The notes beneath the pieces are model-generated. The model did no database searches. It was given only the letters and a program-made list of their open reading frames with translations, and was not told where the DNA came from. From Acidobacteriota bacterium (GTDB lineage: Bacteria; Acidobacteriota; Blastocatellia; RBC074): 39,629 bases of DNA. The stretch covers positions 1-39,629 of the forward strand of contig JAJVID010000028.1 in the NCBI GenBank assembly GCA_022072205.1, written 5' to 3'. A program made the translations under genes and the position numbers. How positions within the stretch are numbered: the stretch's first letter is position 1; each line of letters starts with the position of its first letter. Of this stretch, positions 10,547-25,690 are shown in pieces.

Positions 10547-11923
10547 ATGAACAACAACGGACTTTACAAAAATCTCGACCGCTACATTCGCGCCGCGCGC
10601 GGCGAATTTGAAGACAAGCTGGCTACGCTCGTCGAAACACCAAGCATCAGCAGCGATCCCGAACGGCGGGACGACATCAGGCGATGCGGCGAAATCGCGG
10701 CGCAGTACCTGCGCGATCTGGGAGCGAAGGCCGAAATGATTCACACGCCGGGTTACCCGGTCGTGATGGGTTCACTTACGACCGATCCGAAAAACCCGAC
10801 CGTGACAATCTACAACCATCTGGACGTGCAACCCGCCGACGCTTCGGAATGGCACAAAGCGCCGTTCACTTTCTACAAAGCCGGCGACCGTTACGAAGGG
10901 CGCGGCACGACTGACGACAAAGGGCCTGCGCTGACCGCCATGCTCGCGGTTCGTTACGCGGTCGAAAACGGACTGCCGCTCAACTTCAAATTCATCTGGG
11001 AGCTTGAAGAAGAAATCGGCTCACCGAACTTTGAATATTTCATCAAACGCAACAAAGGGCATCTGCAAACCAATTCGATCCTGGTTTCCGACACGATCTG
11101 GATTTCGCGCAAACAACCGGCTGTGCCCTACGGTCTGCGCGGTTTGCAGACTTTTCTGTTCAAACTGGAAACGCACGCGAAGGACGTGCATTCGGGTCTG
11201 GTCGGCGGCGTGGCGCGCAACCCCATCGGCGAACTGGCGCAGGTCATCAGCCAGTGTTACGACGCGAAGACGGGCAAGGTGAAGATTCCTGGCTTTTACG
11301 ACGACGTGACGCCTGCGACGAAGGCCGAGGTCAACAGTTTCGTCAATTCGGGCTTTACGACGAAGGGCTATCAGAAAGCGCACGAACTGAAATCAATTCG
11401 TCCGAATATGAAGACCGAGGCCGACGTGCTCAAAGCTTTTATGGCGGCGCCGACATTTGAATTGCACGGCATCACAGGCGGTTACAGCGGGCCTGGCGTC
11501 AAAACCATAGTTCCCTACCACGCAGAGGCGAAGGTCAGCACGCGACTGGTTCCGAATCAGCGCCCGGCGAAAATCACAAAACTGATCAAAGATTTCGTCA
11601 AGGCGATCAACCCGGACGTGAAGGTCGAAGCGACTCAGGCGCTCGAACCTTTCATCGGCGATTTCGAGGGGCCTTACGCCGACGCGGCTCGCGTTGCGAT
11701 GAAGTTCGCTTTCGGAAAAGAGCCTGCGTTCACGCGCGAAGGCGGTTCGATTGGCGCGGTCGTGACGATGCAAAAACATCTGAAGGCGCCGATCACGTTT
11801 CTCGGTCTGAGCCTGCCCGAACACGGCTACCACGCGAAGAATGAAAATTACGATTGGGGTCAGACTTCGGGCGGGATAAAAATGTTCGTGAAATACTTCG
11901 AGGAGATTTCGAAGCTGAAGTGA
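10547..11923 (+). CDS. M20-family metallopeptidase (dipeptidase)
   Basis: The product has 458 residues, GGAGG lies about 6 bases before the ATG, and there is no signal peptide, so it is cytoplasmic. It is an M20 di-zinc peptidase of the CNDP/DapE-like type. The ligands are visible in order: His and Asp of NHLDVQP, Asp of [10 protein letters not shown], the Glu-Glu of ELEEEIGS, Asp of LVSDTIW, and His of [11 protein letters not shown]. The dimerisation (lid) domain sits at about 200-320. The likely role is hydrolysis of short peptides in peptide turnover. A tandem-repeat hairpin starts directly at the stop codon. Confidence 0.9.
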   Translation: MNNNGLYKNLDRYIRAARGEFEDKLATLVETPSISSDPERRDDIRRCGEIAAQYLRDLGAKAEMIHTPGYPVVMGSLTTDPKNPTVTIYNHLDVQPADASEWHKAPFTFYKAGDRYEGRGTTDDKGPALTAMLAVRYAVENGLPLNFKFIWELEEEIGSPNFEYFIKRNKGHLQTNSILVSDTIWISRKQPAVPYGLRGLQTFLFKLETHAKDVHSGLVGGVARNPIGELAQVISQCYDAKTGKVKIPGFYDDVTPATKAEVNSFVNSGFTTKGYQKAHELKSIRPNMKTEADVLKAFMAAPTFELHGITGGYSGPGVKTIVPYHAEAKVSTRLVPNQRPAKITKLIKDFVKAINPDVKVEATQALEPFIGDFEGPYADAARVAMKFAFGKEPAFTREGGSIGAVVTMQKHLKAPITFLGLSLPEHGYHAKNENYDWGQTSGGIKMFVKYFEEISKLK

Positions 11924-12003
11924 AGTGGGAATGGGGAGTGGGGAGTTGGGAGTTGGGAGTAGGGAAAAGACATCACTCCCAACTTCCCATTCCCACTCCC
12001 TCC
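11924..12003. repeat. Short-tandem-repeat hairpin 2 (period 7, GGGAGTG type)
   Basis: The left arm holds GGGAATGGGGAGTGGGGAGT and variants, followed by the loop AAAAGACATC; the right arm is ACTCCCAACTTCCCATTCCCACTCCC. It fills the entire gap between two convergent genes, touching both stop codons. Confidence 0.88.
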
Positions 12004-12411
12004 TCATCTCAACATCTCCTGAATCGCATCCCACTGCGCGTTGCTCACCGGCATCACCGGCGGCGGCGGAACCTGCGTCAGATCAAACCCGGCCAGAGCG
12101 TCAGACGCTCTGATTTCAGCCAGCAAAACCGGATGCGCGAATCGGCGTTTGGGCTTGATGTCAACGATCACGGTCATTTCGTCGTTCTCCTTCGGGTCAG
12201 GATAAGCGTCAGTGATGGCTTCGGCCAATCCCACCACAGCGTTTTCATCGCCAGCGTGATAAATCAGAATTTGATCGCCGAGCCGCATTTCGCGCAGGTT
12301 CTTGAGCGCGATACTATTGCTCACGCCGCTCCACGCCACCCTCTGGTCACGCTCCAAATCGTCGTATGAATAAGTTTCGGGATCGGTTACAAACAACCAG
12401 CGCCTGGACAT
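12004..12411 (-). CDS. EVE-domain protein
   Basis: The product has 135 residues. EVE domains have a PUA-like fold and in other proteins bind modified bases in DNA or RNA. Visible hallmarks are RRWLFVTDPETYSYDDL at the start, AWSGVSNSIALKNLREMRLGDQILIYHAG in the middle and VVGLAEAITDAYPDP, matching the stand-alone EVE (Thy28-like) group of normal length. The ATG at 12411 has GGAG 9 bases upstream; a TTG at 12426 overlaps that GGAG and is unlikely. The gene is last in a minus-strand run after ybaK. No restriction enzyme lies nearby. Confidence 0.88.
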   Translation of the reverse strand: MSRRWLFVTDPETYSYDDLERDQRVAWSGVSNSIALKNLREMRLGDQILIYHAGDENAVVGLAEAITDAYPDPKENDEMTVIVDIKPKRRFAHPVLLAEIRASDALAGFDLTQVPPPPVMPVSNAQWDAIQEMLR

Positions 12412-12531
12412 AGATTTAATCTCCAATCTTCTGCGTCAGGTGGTGAAAGGAAGACGCCCGGCCCGAATTCAAATTTCGGGCGAGCAAAGCCTGAGGTTAC
12501 AAGGCAAACGTTGGGGTGGTCGAAGGGGAGG

Positions 12532-13011
12532 TTATTTTGATGCAGGTTTCGCCAGATCAGCCAGTGTCGCATTGGCCGCGCGCTGCAAATCCTGTGGGGC
12601 AAGGATCATTTGCAACCCACGCTGGCCTGCGCTGACGCTGATACGTTCGTGGTTGAGCGCGCTTTCGTCAAGGTAGAGCGGATACTTTTTCTTCGATCCG
12701 AGCGGCGAGACGCCGCCGCGAATGTATCCCGTCAGGGATTGTATGTCCTTGACTGCGACCAACTCAACCTTTTTGTTGCTTGTGGCTGCGGCGAATTTCT
12801 TCAGGTCTAATTCGGCGTCGCCCGGAATGCAGGCCATGATCACGCCGGTTTTGTCGCCTCGCGCAACCAGCGTCTTAAACGTGGCTTGAGGCGGCATGTT
12901 GACCTTGCGCGCCACGGTGATGGCGTCGAGTTCGTCTTCGCTGACTTCATAAGCGCGCAACTCGTAGCTGATCTTCAACTGGTCGAGCATTCGCGCGGCG
13001 ATTGTCTTCAT
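12532..13011 (-). CDS. ybaK: YbaK-type Cys-tRNA(Pro) deacylase
   Basis: The product has 159 residues, the full family length. The family edits Cys-tRNA(Pro) mischarged by prolyl-tRNA synthetase. Visible signatures are the [14 protein letters not shown] start, the conserved Lys in [25 protein letters not shown] and the [21 protein letters not shown] segment. It begins 15 bases after the ABC-F stop, so the two genes are likely co-transcribed; both act at the level of translation quality. Confidence 0.92.
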   Translation of the reverse strand: MKTIAARMLDQLKISYELRAYEVSEDELDAITVARKVNMPPQATFKTLVARGDKTGVIMACIPGDAELDLKKFAAATSNKKVELVAVKDIQSLTGYIRGGVSPLGSKKKYPLYLDESALNHERISVSAGQRGLQMILAPQDLQRAANATLADLAKPASK

Positions 13012-13026
13012 TTCCGTGAACCGGCT

Positions 13027-14955
13027 TCAATTTTTCCCGGCAGCCAAAGCTTCTTCCTCAGCCGCCAGCGCGGCCTCCCACGACGAGTATAGCTCCGCGA
13101 GTTTGTCACTGAGGGTCTGGTATTTCTCGCTCAACTCGAACAGGCGGTCTTTGTCTCGCGCGATCTCTTCGGTCGAAAGCAGAGCGGATAATTCGCCCAG
13201 TTCCGATTCGATGGCGTGAATCTCGGCTTCGATCTCCGCCGCCGCAGGCTGCTTCTGCTTAGGCTTTTTGGCGGCCTTCGGTTTTGCGGTCGCGGCGGCG
13301 CGCTTAGCGCGTTCCGCCGAAAGCGCCTCGGCTTCCCTGGCCTGTTTTTCGGCAAGCGCGCGATGATGCGCATCGTAAAATTCGCTGTAACCGCCGTCGA
13401 AGTATTCAACGCCCTTTTCGCCGAAAAACAAAATCTGGGTGGCGATACGATCCAGAAAATAGCGGTCGTGCGAGACGGTGATGATCGTGCCGTCGAATTC
13501 GTTCAGCGCGTCTTCCAGCGCTTCGCACGATGCAATGTCCAGATGGTTCGTCGGCTCGTCGAGCAGCAACACGTTCACGCGCGAGTAGATCAATTTCGCC
13601 AGCGCCAGCCGCCCTTTCTCGCCGCCCGAAAGCGCTGAGACAGGTTTGAACACGTCGTCGCCGCTGAACAGAAACCGCCCCAGAAACCCGCGCAATTCGC
13701 CGTCGGTCACGACCGATGAAGCGACGCTGCGCAACTCTTCGATTACGGTGTTGCGTTCGTCAACGGTCAGCAGGCGTTGATCGTAATAACCGGTGTTGAC
13801 GCCCGTGCCCCAGCGCAGGTCGCCATCGAGCGGCCTATGTTCGCCCAGGATCGTTCGCAGAAGCGTGGTCTTGCCCGTGCCGTTGCCGCCGATGATCCCC
13901 AGCCGTTCGCCTCGCCGCAGCAACAGCGACAGATCGCTCGCAAGCGTCTTTGCCGGAAAACCTATCGCCAGTTTGTCCAGAACAAGAACCTGATCACCAG
14001 TGCGCCCCGTCGGCTTTAGTTTGAAGTTGGCAGTTTCGAGATTGCTCGCACTCTCCAGCCGCTCCATCCGCTCAAGCAGGTTGCGGCGCGATTTGGCCTG
14101 TTTCGTCTTTTGACCGGCAAGGTTGCGGCGGATGAAATCTTCAGTGCGCGCGATCAATTCCTGCTGCTGCTCGTAAGCGCGCTGCTGCTGCTCGCGCCGT
14201 TCTTCTTTCTGCTCCAGGTACGCGCTGTAATTGCCTTTGTAACTTTCGATCCGCCCGTTCTCCAAATCGAGAACCCGATTGACCGTGTGATCGAGAAAGA
14301 AGCGGTCGTGCGAGATGATCAGGTAGGCCGATTTGTAATTGGACAAAAATTCTTCCAGCCATTCGACGGCTTCGACATCCAGGTGATTCGTCGGTTCGTC
14401 GAGCAACAGGATGTCAGGTTCGAGCAGCAACAAGCGCGCCAGCCCCAACCGGTTCTTTTCGCCGCCCGACAAACTCTCGGCGCGTTTGCCGAATTCGTCT
14501 TTAGTGAATCCCAGGCCGAGCAGTACGGCTTCGGCGCGCGCGTGATAGCTGAACCCGCCCTCGCGCTCGTATTCGTGCTGGGCGTCGCTGTATTCATGCA
14601 TCACGCGGTCGAGTTCATCGCCAGTAACCTCCGTCATCGCGTGCTCAAGCTCGCGCATCTTCGTTTCAAGCGCGCGGAGCTTTTCAAAGACCGCGAGCGC
14701 GGCTTCGATCAGAGTCTGATCGCCGCGAAAATCAACGTGCTGGGCGAGCACGCCGTAACGCAACCCGCGCAACCGCTCGATCTCGCCGTTGTCGGGTGTC
14801 TCCGCGCCCGTGATCAGACGCAGTATGGTCGTTTTGCCCGCGCCGTTGCGGCCAACCAGACCGACGTGTTCTCCGGGATTGAATTGGAAGGTGACGCCGC
14901 GCAGCACTTCCTGCGCGCCGTAGGCTTTGGTTACTTCTGTGAGGCGGAACAGCAT
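13027..14955 (-). CDS. ABC-F ATPase (Uup/EttA-like translation factor)
   Basis: The product has 642 residues. Two ABC domains in one chain without membrane segments: Walker A motifs GRNGAGKT and GGNGTGKT, signature SLSGGEKNRLGLARLLL and ALSGGEKGRLALAKLIY, and Walker B LLLDEPTNHLD twice. The charged linker between them (about 230-320, rich in Glu, Gln and Arg) is the P-site-tRNA interaction motif of ABC-F proteins. A C-terminal coiled coil (about 540-635) resembles Uup. The start is ATG 14955 (MLFRLTEVTKAYG); the frame upstream is only hairpin DNA read as codons. ABC-F proteins act on stalled or specialised ribosomes. Which subfamily this is cannot be settled by eye. Confidence 0.92.
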   Translation of the reverse strand: MLFRLTEVTKAYGAQEVLRGVTFQFNPGEHVGLVGRNGAGKTTILRLITGAETPDNGEIERLRGLRYGVLAQHVDFRGDQTLIEAALAVFEKLRALETKMRELEHAMTEVTGDELDRVMHEYSDAQHEYEREGGFSYHARAEAVLLGLGFTKDEFGKRAESLSGGEKNRLGLARLLLLEPDILLLDEPTNHLDVEAVEWLEEFLSNYKSAYLIISHDRFFLDHTVNRVLDLENGRIESYKGNYSAYLEQKEERREQQQRAYEQQQELIARTEDFIRRNLAGQKTKQAKSRRNLLERMERLESASNLETANFKLKPTGRTGDQVLVLDKLAIGFPAKTLASDLSLLLRRGERLGIIGGNGTGKTTLLRTILGEHRPLDGDLRWGTGVNTGYYDQRLLTVDERNTVIEELRSVASSVVTDGELRGFLGRFLFSGDDVFKPVSALSGGEKGRLALAKLIYSRVNVLLLDEPTNHLDIASCEALEDALNEFDGTIITVSHDRYFLDRIATQILFFGEKGVEYFDGGYSEFYDAHHRALAEKQAREAEALSAERAKRAAATAKPKAAKKPKQKQPAAAEIEAEIHAIESELGELSALLSTEEIARDKDRLFELSEKYQTLSDKLAELYSSWEAALAAEEEALAAGKN

Positions 14956-14962
14956 ATTCGCG

Positions 14963-15044
14963 GTTGGGAGTGGGGAATGGGGAGTGGGGAGTGGGGAAAG
15001 CTGCGTCCTTATCCCCCACTCCCCACTCCCCATTCCCTATCTCC
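14963..15044. repeat. Short-tandem-repeat hairpin 3 (period 7, GGGGAGT type)
   Basis: The left arm is TTGGGAGTGGGGAATGGGGA followed by more GGGGAGT units; the right arm is CCCCCACTCCCCACTCCCCA followed by TTCCC. It fills the gap between two minus-strand genes and touches the stop codon of the PpiC-like gene at 15045. Confidence 0.88.
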
Positions 15045-16178
15045 CTATTGCCTCTTCGCCTCAGCGGCGGGAGACGGGCTTGCGCTCGCTCCGCTCGCTG
15101 TGGTCGCAGGCACAGGACGCAGCACACCGAAACTGTTCGGATTTTCGAGCATGCGCTGGGCGAGGAAGTTTTCGATTTTGGCTTCGTCGCGCGCGCGCGC
15201 CTGAATAGCCGCGTCAACGACTTGTTTGCGCTGGGACAGGATCGCGTCCTGAATCTCTTTCCTCACGCTGGGGTCGTCCTGAGCGCGGTCGCGCGTTTCG
15301 GTCTGTTTGCCCGTGACTTTGAAGATGTGCCAGCGGCCCGCCGAATCCTTGACCGGCTCGGTGACGTCGCCCGGCTCCATCGAATAGAGCTTGTCGCCGA
15401 GCGCGGCGGGCAGCCCCATCATCTGCGGCAGATCCGCGAACTGCGATCTGGCCAGAAAGCCCAGGTCGCCCGATTGATACGCGCTCTGATGTTCGGAAAG
15501 CTGGCGCGCGATGGTGGCGAAATCGGCGCCGTTGTTGAGCCGCGTCTTGATGTCGCGGATGCGCTGTTCGGCCTGCGCGTCGCCCTTCGCATCGAACTTG
15601 GCCCCGTTGTCCGCCGGGTCAATGATGATGTCTGAAAGCCCAACGCCGGGTTGAATCGAAAACTGTTTCGGGTTGGCTTTGTAGATGTCGGCGATTTCAC
15701 GATCCTGAACCTTTAGTTGAGCCTGCGCGTTCTCGTACAGCTTCTGGATCGAAAGCTGTTTCTTGACGTTATCGCGGAACTGCTCTTCGGTTTGATTGGT
15801 CTTCTTCAGTTCTTCCGCAAACGCCTCCTCGGTCAGCCCGTTCTCGACTTTGTAGCCTTGAATGAACTTCTTGATGTCGTCTTCGCTGGGCACGATGTTT
15901 TCTTTCTGCGCGCGCTGGTAAAGCGCTTCCTGCGAGATCAGGCTGTCCAGGGCCTGGATTCGATAGGCGGCCTGCGCAAGCTGAGAGAGTTGGCCTTCCT
16001 GACCGCGAAATTGTTGTGTGATCGCGCGGTCAACGTCTTTGACCAGGATTTTCGCGCCGTTGACGGTGGCGGCGACATCATCGCCGCCGCCTGAGCCGGC
16101 GGTACTGTTCCCCTCGCCGCAGGCCGACAACAGAAATGAGAGTGAAAGAATAATGATCGGCAACAAGATTTTAGGCAC
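15045..16178 (-). CDS. SurA/PpiC-like peptidyl-prolyl isomerase lipoprotein
   Basis: The product has 377 residues. The start is GTG 16178 with GAGGAG about 10 bases upstream. It opens a lipoprotein signal (PKILLPIIILSLSFLLSAC, lipobox LSAC with Cys21), so the protein is membrane-anchored and extracytoplasmic. The SurA_N-like helical domain occupies about 40-165, the parvulin domain about 180-300 (QSGDLGFLAR and GDVTEPVKDSAGRWHIFKVTG are typical), and the C-terminus is Ser/Pro/Ala-rich. The position usually held by the parvulin His of the first strand (HILV) reads LSDIII, so isomerase activity may be weak and chaperone function may dominate. Its probable role is folding of outer-membrane or secreted proteins. 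Confidence 0.88.
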   Translation of the reverse strand: MPKILLPIIILSLSFLLSACGEGNSTAGSGGGDDVAATVNGAKILVKDVDRAITQQFRGQEGQLSQLAQAAYRIQALDSLISQEALYQRAQKENIVPSEDDIKKFIQGYKVENGLTEEAFAEELKKTNQTEEQFRDNVKKQLSIQKLYENAQAQLKVQDREIADIYKANPKQFSIQPGVGLSDIIIDPADNGAKFDAKGDAQAEQRIRDIKTRLNNGADFATIARQLSEHQSAYQSGDLGFLARSQFADLPQMMGLPAALGDKLYSMEPGDVTEPVKDSAGRWHIFKVTGKQTETRDRAQDDPSVRKEIQDAILSQRKQVVDAAIQARARDEAKIENFLAQRMLENPNSFGVLRPVPATTASGASASPSPAAEAKRQ

Positions 16179-16199
16179 TGTGTCTTTGCTCCTCGAAAA

Positions 16200-16283
16200 A
16201 TGTCCGGCAAGCTGCCAGCTTGCCGTTGCTTCTGGAAATCGCTGATTGCGTGAGTCTCGACAAGCTGGCAGCTTGCCGGACAT
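16200..16283. repeat. REP-like nested palindrome
   Basis: Two 23-bp arms, 16200-16222 and 16261-16283, are perfect reverse complements. Each arm itself contains a palindrome (CAAGCTG, one base, CAGCTTG). It lies in the leader between the PpiC-like gene and ridA. Such nested small palindromes resemble REP/BIME elements. Confidence 0.82.
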
Positions 16284-16314
16284 CACATTCTGTGAATCTT
16301 TACTGCGAGACGCT

Positions 16315-16689
16315 TCACGCCAACGCGACAACATCAATCTCGACCTTCACGTCGCGCGGCAGGCGCGCAACCTGCACCGTCGCTCTCGCCGGTTTGGTCG
16401 CGCTGAAATACTTCGCATAAATCTCATTCATAGCCGCGAATTCGTTCATGTCAGCCAGAAAAACCGTCGTTTTAACTACGCGGTCAAGCGACGAGCCGGC
16501 GGCGTCCAGCACGGCTTTCAAATTGTCCAGCACTCGTTCGGTCTGCTCCCGGACGCCGCCCTCGACAATCTGCATCGTGGCCGGATCGAGCGGAATCTGA
16601 CCTGAAGCGAAAACTAAGCCATTCGCCTTAATCGCCTGTGAATACGGGCCGATGGCCTGAGGCGCGCGGTCGGTCTGTATACTTTCCAT
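16315..16689 (-). CDS. ridA: RidA-family enamine/imine deaminase
   Basis: The product has 124 residues, the full RidA length. Hallmarks are APQAIGPYSQAIKANGLVFASGQIPLDP, the EQTERVLDNLKAVL helix and the PARATVQVARLPRDVKVEIDVVA tail, which includes the Arg that binds the substrate carboxylate. In the family it hydrolyses reactive 2-aminoacrylate-type enamines released by PLP enzymes and acts in the cytoplasm as a trimer. The ribosome binding site is weak (GGGAAATCAGAAG before the ATG). The gene stands between two repeat elements. Confidence 0.93.
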   Translation of the reverse strand: MESIQTDRAPQAIGPYSQAIKANGLVFASGQIPLDPATMQIVEGGVREQTERVLDNLKAVLDAAGSSLDRVVKTTVFLADMNEFAAMNEIYAKYFSATKPARATVQVARLPRDVKVEIDVVALA

Positions 16690-16772
16690 CTTCTGATTTC
16701 CCGTCTGATTATTCGATTTGGTTTGCGAAAGTAGTGCGGGATTCTACTCGAAAAAGCGGGGAGTTGAAAGAC

Positions 16773-16900
16773 AGGGAGTGGGGAATGGGGAGTGGGGAAT
16801 GGGGAGTGGGGAATGGGGAGTGGGGAATGGGGAGTGGGTAAGCGCCTTGCTCGCCTACATTCCCTACTCCCTACTCCCCACTCCCCATTCCCCACTCCCT
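16773..16900. repeat. Short-tandem-repeat hairpin 4, longest G-run array
   Basis: The left arm alternates GGGGAGT and GGGGAAT: eight runs of four G separated by exactly three bases, flanked by two runs of three. The right arm is the complementary C-rich series. The loop is about 25 bases (TAAGCGCCTTGCTCGCCTA region). The element starts 8-10 bases after the stop of the propeller gene at 16910. Confidence 0.9.
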
Positions 16901-16909
16901 TTCTTGCTT

Positions 16910-23263
<6,354 letters not shown>

Positions 23264-23346
23264 TCGATGTTCTCCTTTAGGGCTGAGAGCGAACTGCGGT
23301 TACGGGTTAAGAAGTGAAGTCACGAAATCAGGAAGAGAGCGGATTT

Positions 23347-25539
23347 TCAGGCGCTCTGCGCGGTGGCGTTAAGGCGCTCGACTTCGATCACGCCTTCGAC
23401 GCCTTTGAGCGCGCTGACCACGCGCTCAAGGTGCTGTAAATCGCTCACGTCAACAGTCAGATCAATTTTTCGGGTTCCGTCATTGAGTGTTTCGTCATCG
23501 GTGCTGGCGTTGCGAATGTTTGTTTTGACATTGGCGATGGTGTTGGTCAACGCCGCGAGTTGCCCGGTGCGGTCTTCGGTCACGACCGACAGTTTCACGG
23601 CGTAGGGATTTTCAGTTTTGTCAGTCATCCAGGCGACCTCGATGATGCGCTCGCGATTGACCATCAGATTGGCGGCGTTCTTGCACCGCCTGGCGTGAAC
23701 GCCCACGCCTTTGCCGCGCGTGATGTATCCGATGATTTCTTCGCCGCGAATCGGACTGCAACAGGGCGCGCGATAGACCAGCACGTCGTCAACGCCCTTG
23801 ATCAAAATGCGGTCATCGCCCAAACGCAACGCGCGTTTGACGACGTTGGCCACTTTTTGCAGCTTCGAGGCTTTAGCTTTCTCGATTTCGGCCAGGTCTT
23901 CAGGCGGCACGAACTTGATGAGCACCGTTCGCGCCATCAGCTTGCCGTAGCCGATGGCCGCAAGCATGTCGTCAATCTTGCCGTAGCCGTTGTCGTTGAG
24001 GAATTTTATGAGTTGCGGGTCTTCGAGCACCTGCCTGGGCTTCAGTCTGAGCTTGGCCGCTTCTTTATCAAAAATCTTGCGTCCCACTTCGACCGATTCA
24101 GCGCGCTGACGCTCGGCGATCCAGTGCTTGATCTTGTTGCGCGCCTTCGACGTTACAACGAAGTTAAGCCAGTCCCGGCTCGGTTTGTGTCCGGGGGTCG
24201 TTAAAATTTCGATCACGTCGCCGTTTTGAATCTGGTACTTCAACGGAACGATCCTGCCGTTGGCTTTTGCGCCGGTGCATTGATCGCCGACCTGGGTGTG
24301 AATCGCGTAGGCGAAATCCAGCGGCGTGGAGTTGCGCGGCAGTTGAATGACTTTGCCTTTCGGCGTGAAGGCCAGGACCTCTTTCGGGAACAGATCGAGC
24401 TTGAACGAATCCACGAACTCGCGCGCGTCCGAAACATCCTGCTGCCATTCAGCCATCCGCCGCAGCCATTTGATCGCGTCGTCTTCGCTGGTGTCTGAGC
24501 CTTTGCCCTCTTTGTATTTCCAATGCGCGGCGATGCCCTCTTCGGCGATGCGGTGCATCTCTTCGGTGCGAATCTGAACCTCGAAATGATAGCCCTCTTC
24601 GCCCACGACCGAGGTGTGCAACGACCGGTAACCGTTTTCACGCGGCATCGCGATGAAATCCTTGATCCGATCCTGGAACGGCTTCCAGTATTTGTGCATC
24701 ACGCCGAGCGCGAAATAGCAGTCTTTCTCCTCCTTCGTAATGATCCGGATCGCGGCCAGGTCGTAGACTTTATCGAGCGTGATCTTCTGGCGTTTGAGTT
24801 TGAGGTAGATGCTGTAGAGTCGTTTGATGCGCCCGTCAATCCGGACGAATTCAACGCCTTCTTCGGTCAAACGCTGGGCGATTCTGGTTTTGACCTCTTC
24901 GATAAATGCTTCGGTGGAAGCGCGGCGGCTTTCAACTTCTTCTTTCAGCCGCTTGTATTCCTGCGGATCGAGATACTGGAAAGACAGGTCTTCCAGTTCC
25001 GCGCGAATCTTGCTCATTCCCAGCCGGTGCGCGATTGGCGCGTAAACTTCGAGCGTCTCCTGCGCGATGCGTTTGCGCTTGTCCGCAGGCAGGAAGCTGA
25101 GCGTGCGCATGTTGTGCAGCCGGTCGGCCAGTTTGACCAGCACGACCCGGATGTCGTTGGTCATGGCAAGGATCATTTTGCGCAGGTTTTCGGCCTGCGC
25201 CTCTTCTTTGGACTTCTTGCCGAGGTTGCTGATCTTGGTTACGCCGTCAACCAGATTAGCGACATCTTCGCCAAACGTTCCCTTGATGTCGCCGATGCTC
25301 GCCAGCGTATCTTCGACCACGTCGTGCAGCAATCCCGTGCTGACGGTGGCCACGTCCATTTTCATGTCCGCCAGAATGCCGGCGACCGAGAGCGGATGAA
25401 TTAAATAAGGCTCTCCCGAGGCGCGAACCTGATCCTTATGCGCCTTCGCTGAGTAGATGTAAGCGCGCCTGAGCAAATCCAAATCGGTCTCAGGGTGATA
25501 ACGCTCCACCTTTCTTTCTACATCTTCAAAACGGATCAT
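23347..25539 (-). CDS. rel: Bifunctional (p)ppGpp synthetase/hydrolase Rel/SpoT
   Basis: The product has 730 residues from ATG 25539 (MIRFEDVERKVERYHP). Makes and degrades the stringent-response alarmone. The hydrolase HD domain is intact (HDVVEDT at 72-78, LADRLHNMRT). The synthetase domain has the RIKRLYSIYLKLKR, DLAAIRIITKEE, NGYRSLHTSVVG and FEVQIRTEEMHRIAEEGIAAHWKYK motifs, so both activities are predicted. A TGS domain (about 385-450), the conserved CC of APCCSPIRGEEIIGYI in the zinc-finger region and a C-terminal ACT domain follow. The frame is open to 25848 through a hairpin, but that N-terminus is not family-like. There is no ribosome binding site; an extended -10 box lies 7 bases before the ATG. 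Confidence 0.95.
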   Translation of the reverse strand: MIRFEDVERKVERYHPETDLDLLRRAYIYSAKAHKDQVRASGEPYLIHPLSVAGILADMKMDVATVSTGLLHDVVEDTLASIGDIKGTFGEDVANLVDGVTKISNLGKKSKEEAQAENLRKMILAMTNDIRVVLVKLADRLHNMRTLSFLPADKRKRIAQETLEVYAPIAHRLGMSKIRAELEDLSFQYLDPQEYKRLKEEVESRRASTEAFIEEVKTRIAQRLTEEGVEFVRIDGRIKRLYSIYLKLKRQKITLDKVYDLAAIRIITKEEKDCYFALGVMHKYWKPFQDRIKDFIAMPRENGYRSLHTSVVGEEGYHFEVQIRTEEMHRIAEEGIAAHWKYKEGKGSDTSEDDAIKWLRRMAEWQQDVSDAREFVDSFKLDLFPKEVLAFTPKGKVIQLPRNSTPLDFAYAIHTQVGDQCTGAKANGRIVPLKYQIQNGDVIEILTTPGHKPSRDWLNFVVTSKARNKIKHWIAERQRAESVEVGRKIFDKEAAKLRLKPRQVLEDPQLIKFLNDNGYGKIDDMLAAIGYGKLMARTVLIKFVPPEDLAEIEKAKASKLQKVANVVKRALRLGDDRILIKGVDDVLVYRAPCCSPIRGEEIIGYITRGKGVGVHARRCKNAANLMVNRERIIEVAWMTDKTENPYAVKLSVVTEDRTGQLAALTNTIANVKTNIRNASTDDETLNDGTRKIDLTVDVSDLQHLERVVSALKGVEGVIEVERLNATAQSA

Positions 25540-25555
25540 CGTGAGGATTATAACA
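25540..25555 (-). promoter_or_regulatory. Extended -10 promoter directly before rel
   Basis: On the minus strand, TGTTATAAT (TATAAT at 25552-25547) ends 7 bases before the ATG at 25539. Transcription would thus begin at or within a base or two of the start codon. No good -35 box is found at 16-18 bases. This predicts a leaderless rel mRNA. Confidence 0.5.
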
Positions 25556-25580
25556 GGACAGTTAGATAGAGCTAGACGCA

Positions 25581-25690
25581 GGGACAAGGAGACAAGGAGA
25601 CAAGAGGACAAGGAGAGGGGGGCAAGAAGGAAGATTTCTCTTGTCCCCTTGTCTCCCCTTCTCCTTGTCTCCCTGTCCCCCTGTCCCTCT
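25581..25690. repeat. Short-tandem-repeat hairpin 5 (period 8, ACAAGGAG type)
   Basis: The left arm is GGGACAAGGAGACAAGGAGA and continues; the right arm is CTTGTCCCCTTGTCTCCCCT and continues. It reaches the cpoB stop codon at 25691 exactly and separates cpoB from rel. Confidence 0.88.

Noticed and set aside
12461..12481. Terminator between ybaK and the EVE gene (GCCCGAA / TTCGGGC)
   Set aside because: A 7-bp stem with a 7-base loop and no T run on either strand; too weak to call.
16178..16337. ATG start of the PpiC-like protein at 16337
   Set aside because: It would read through the REP-like palindrome and bury the lipoprotein signal; GTG 16178 has a ribosome binding site and places the lipobox at residue 21.
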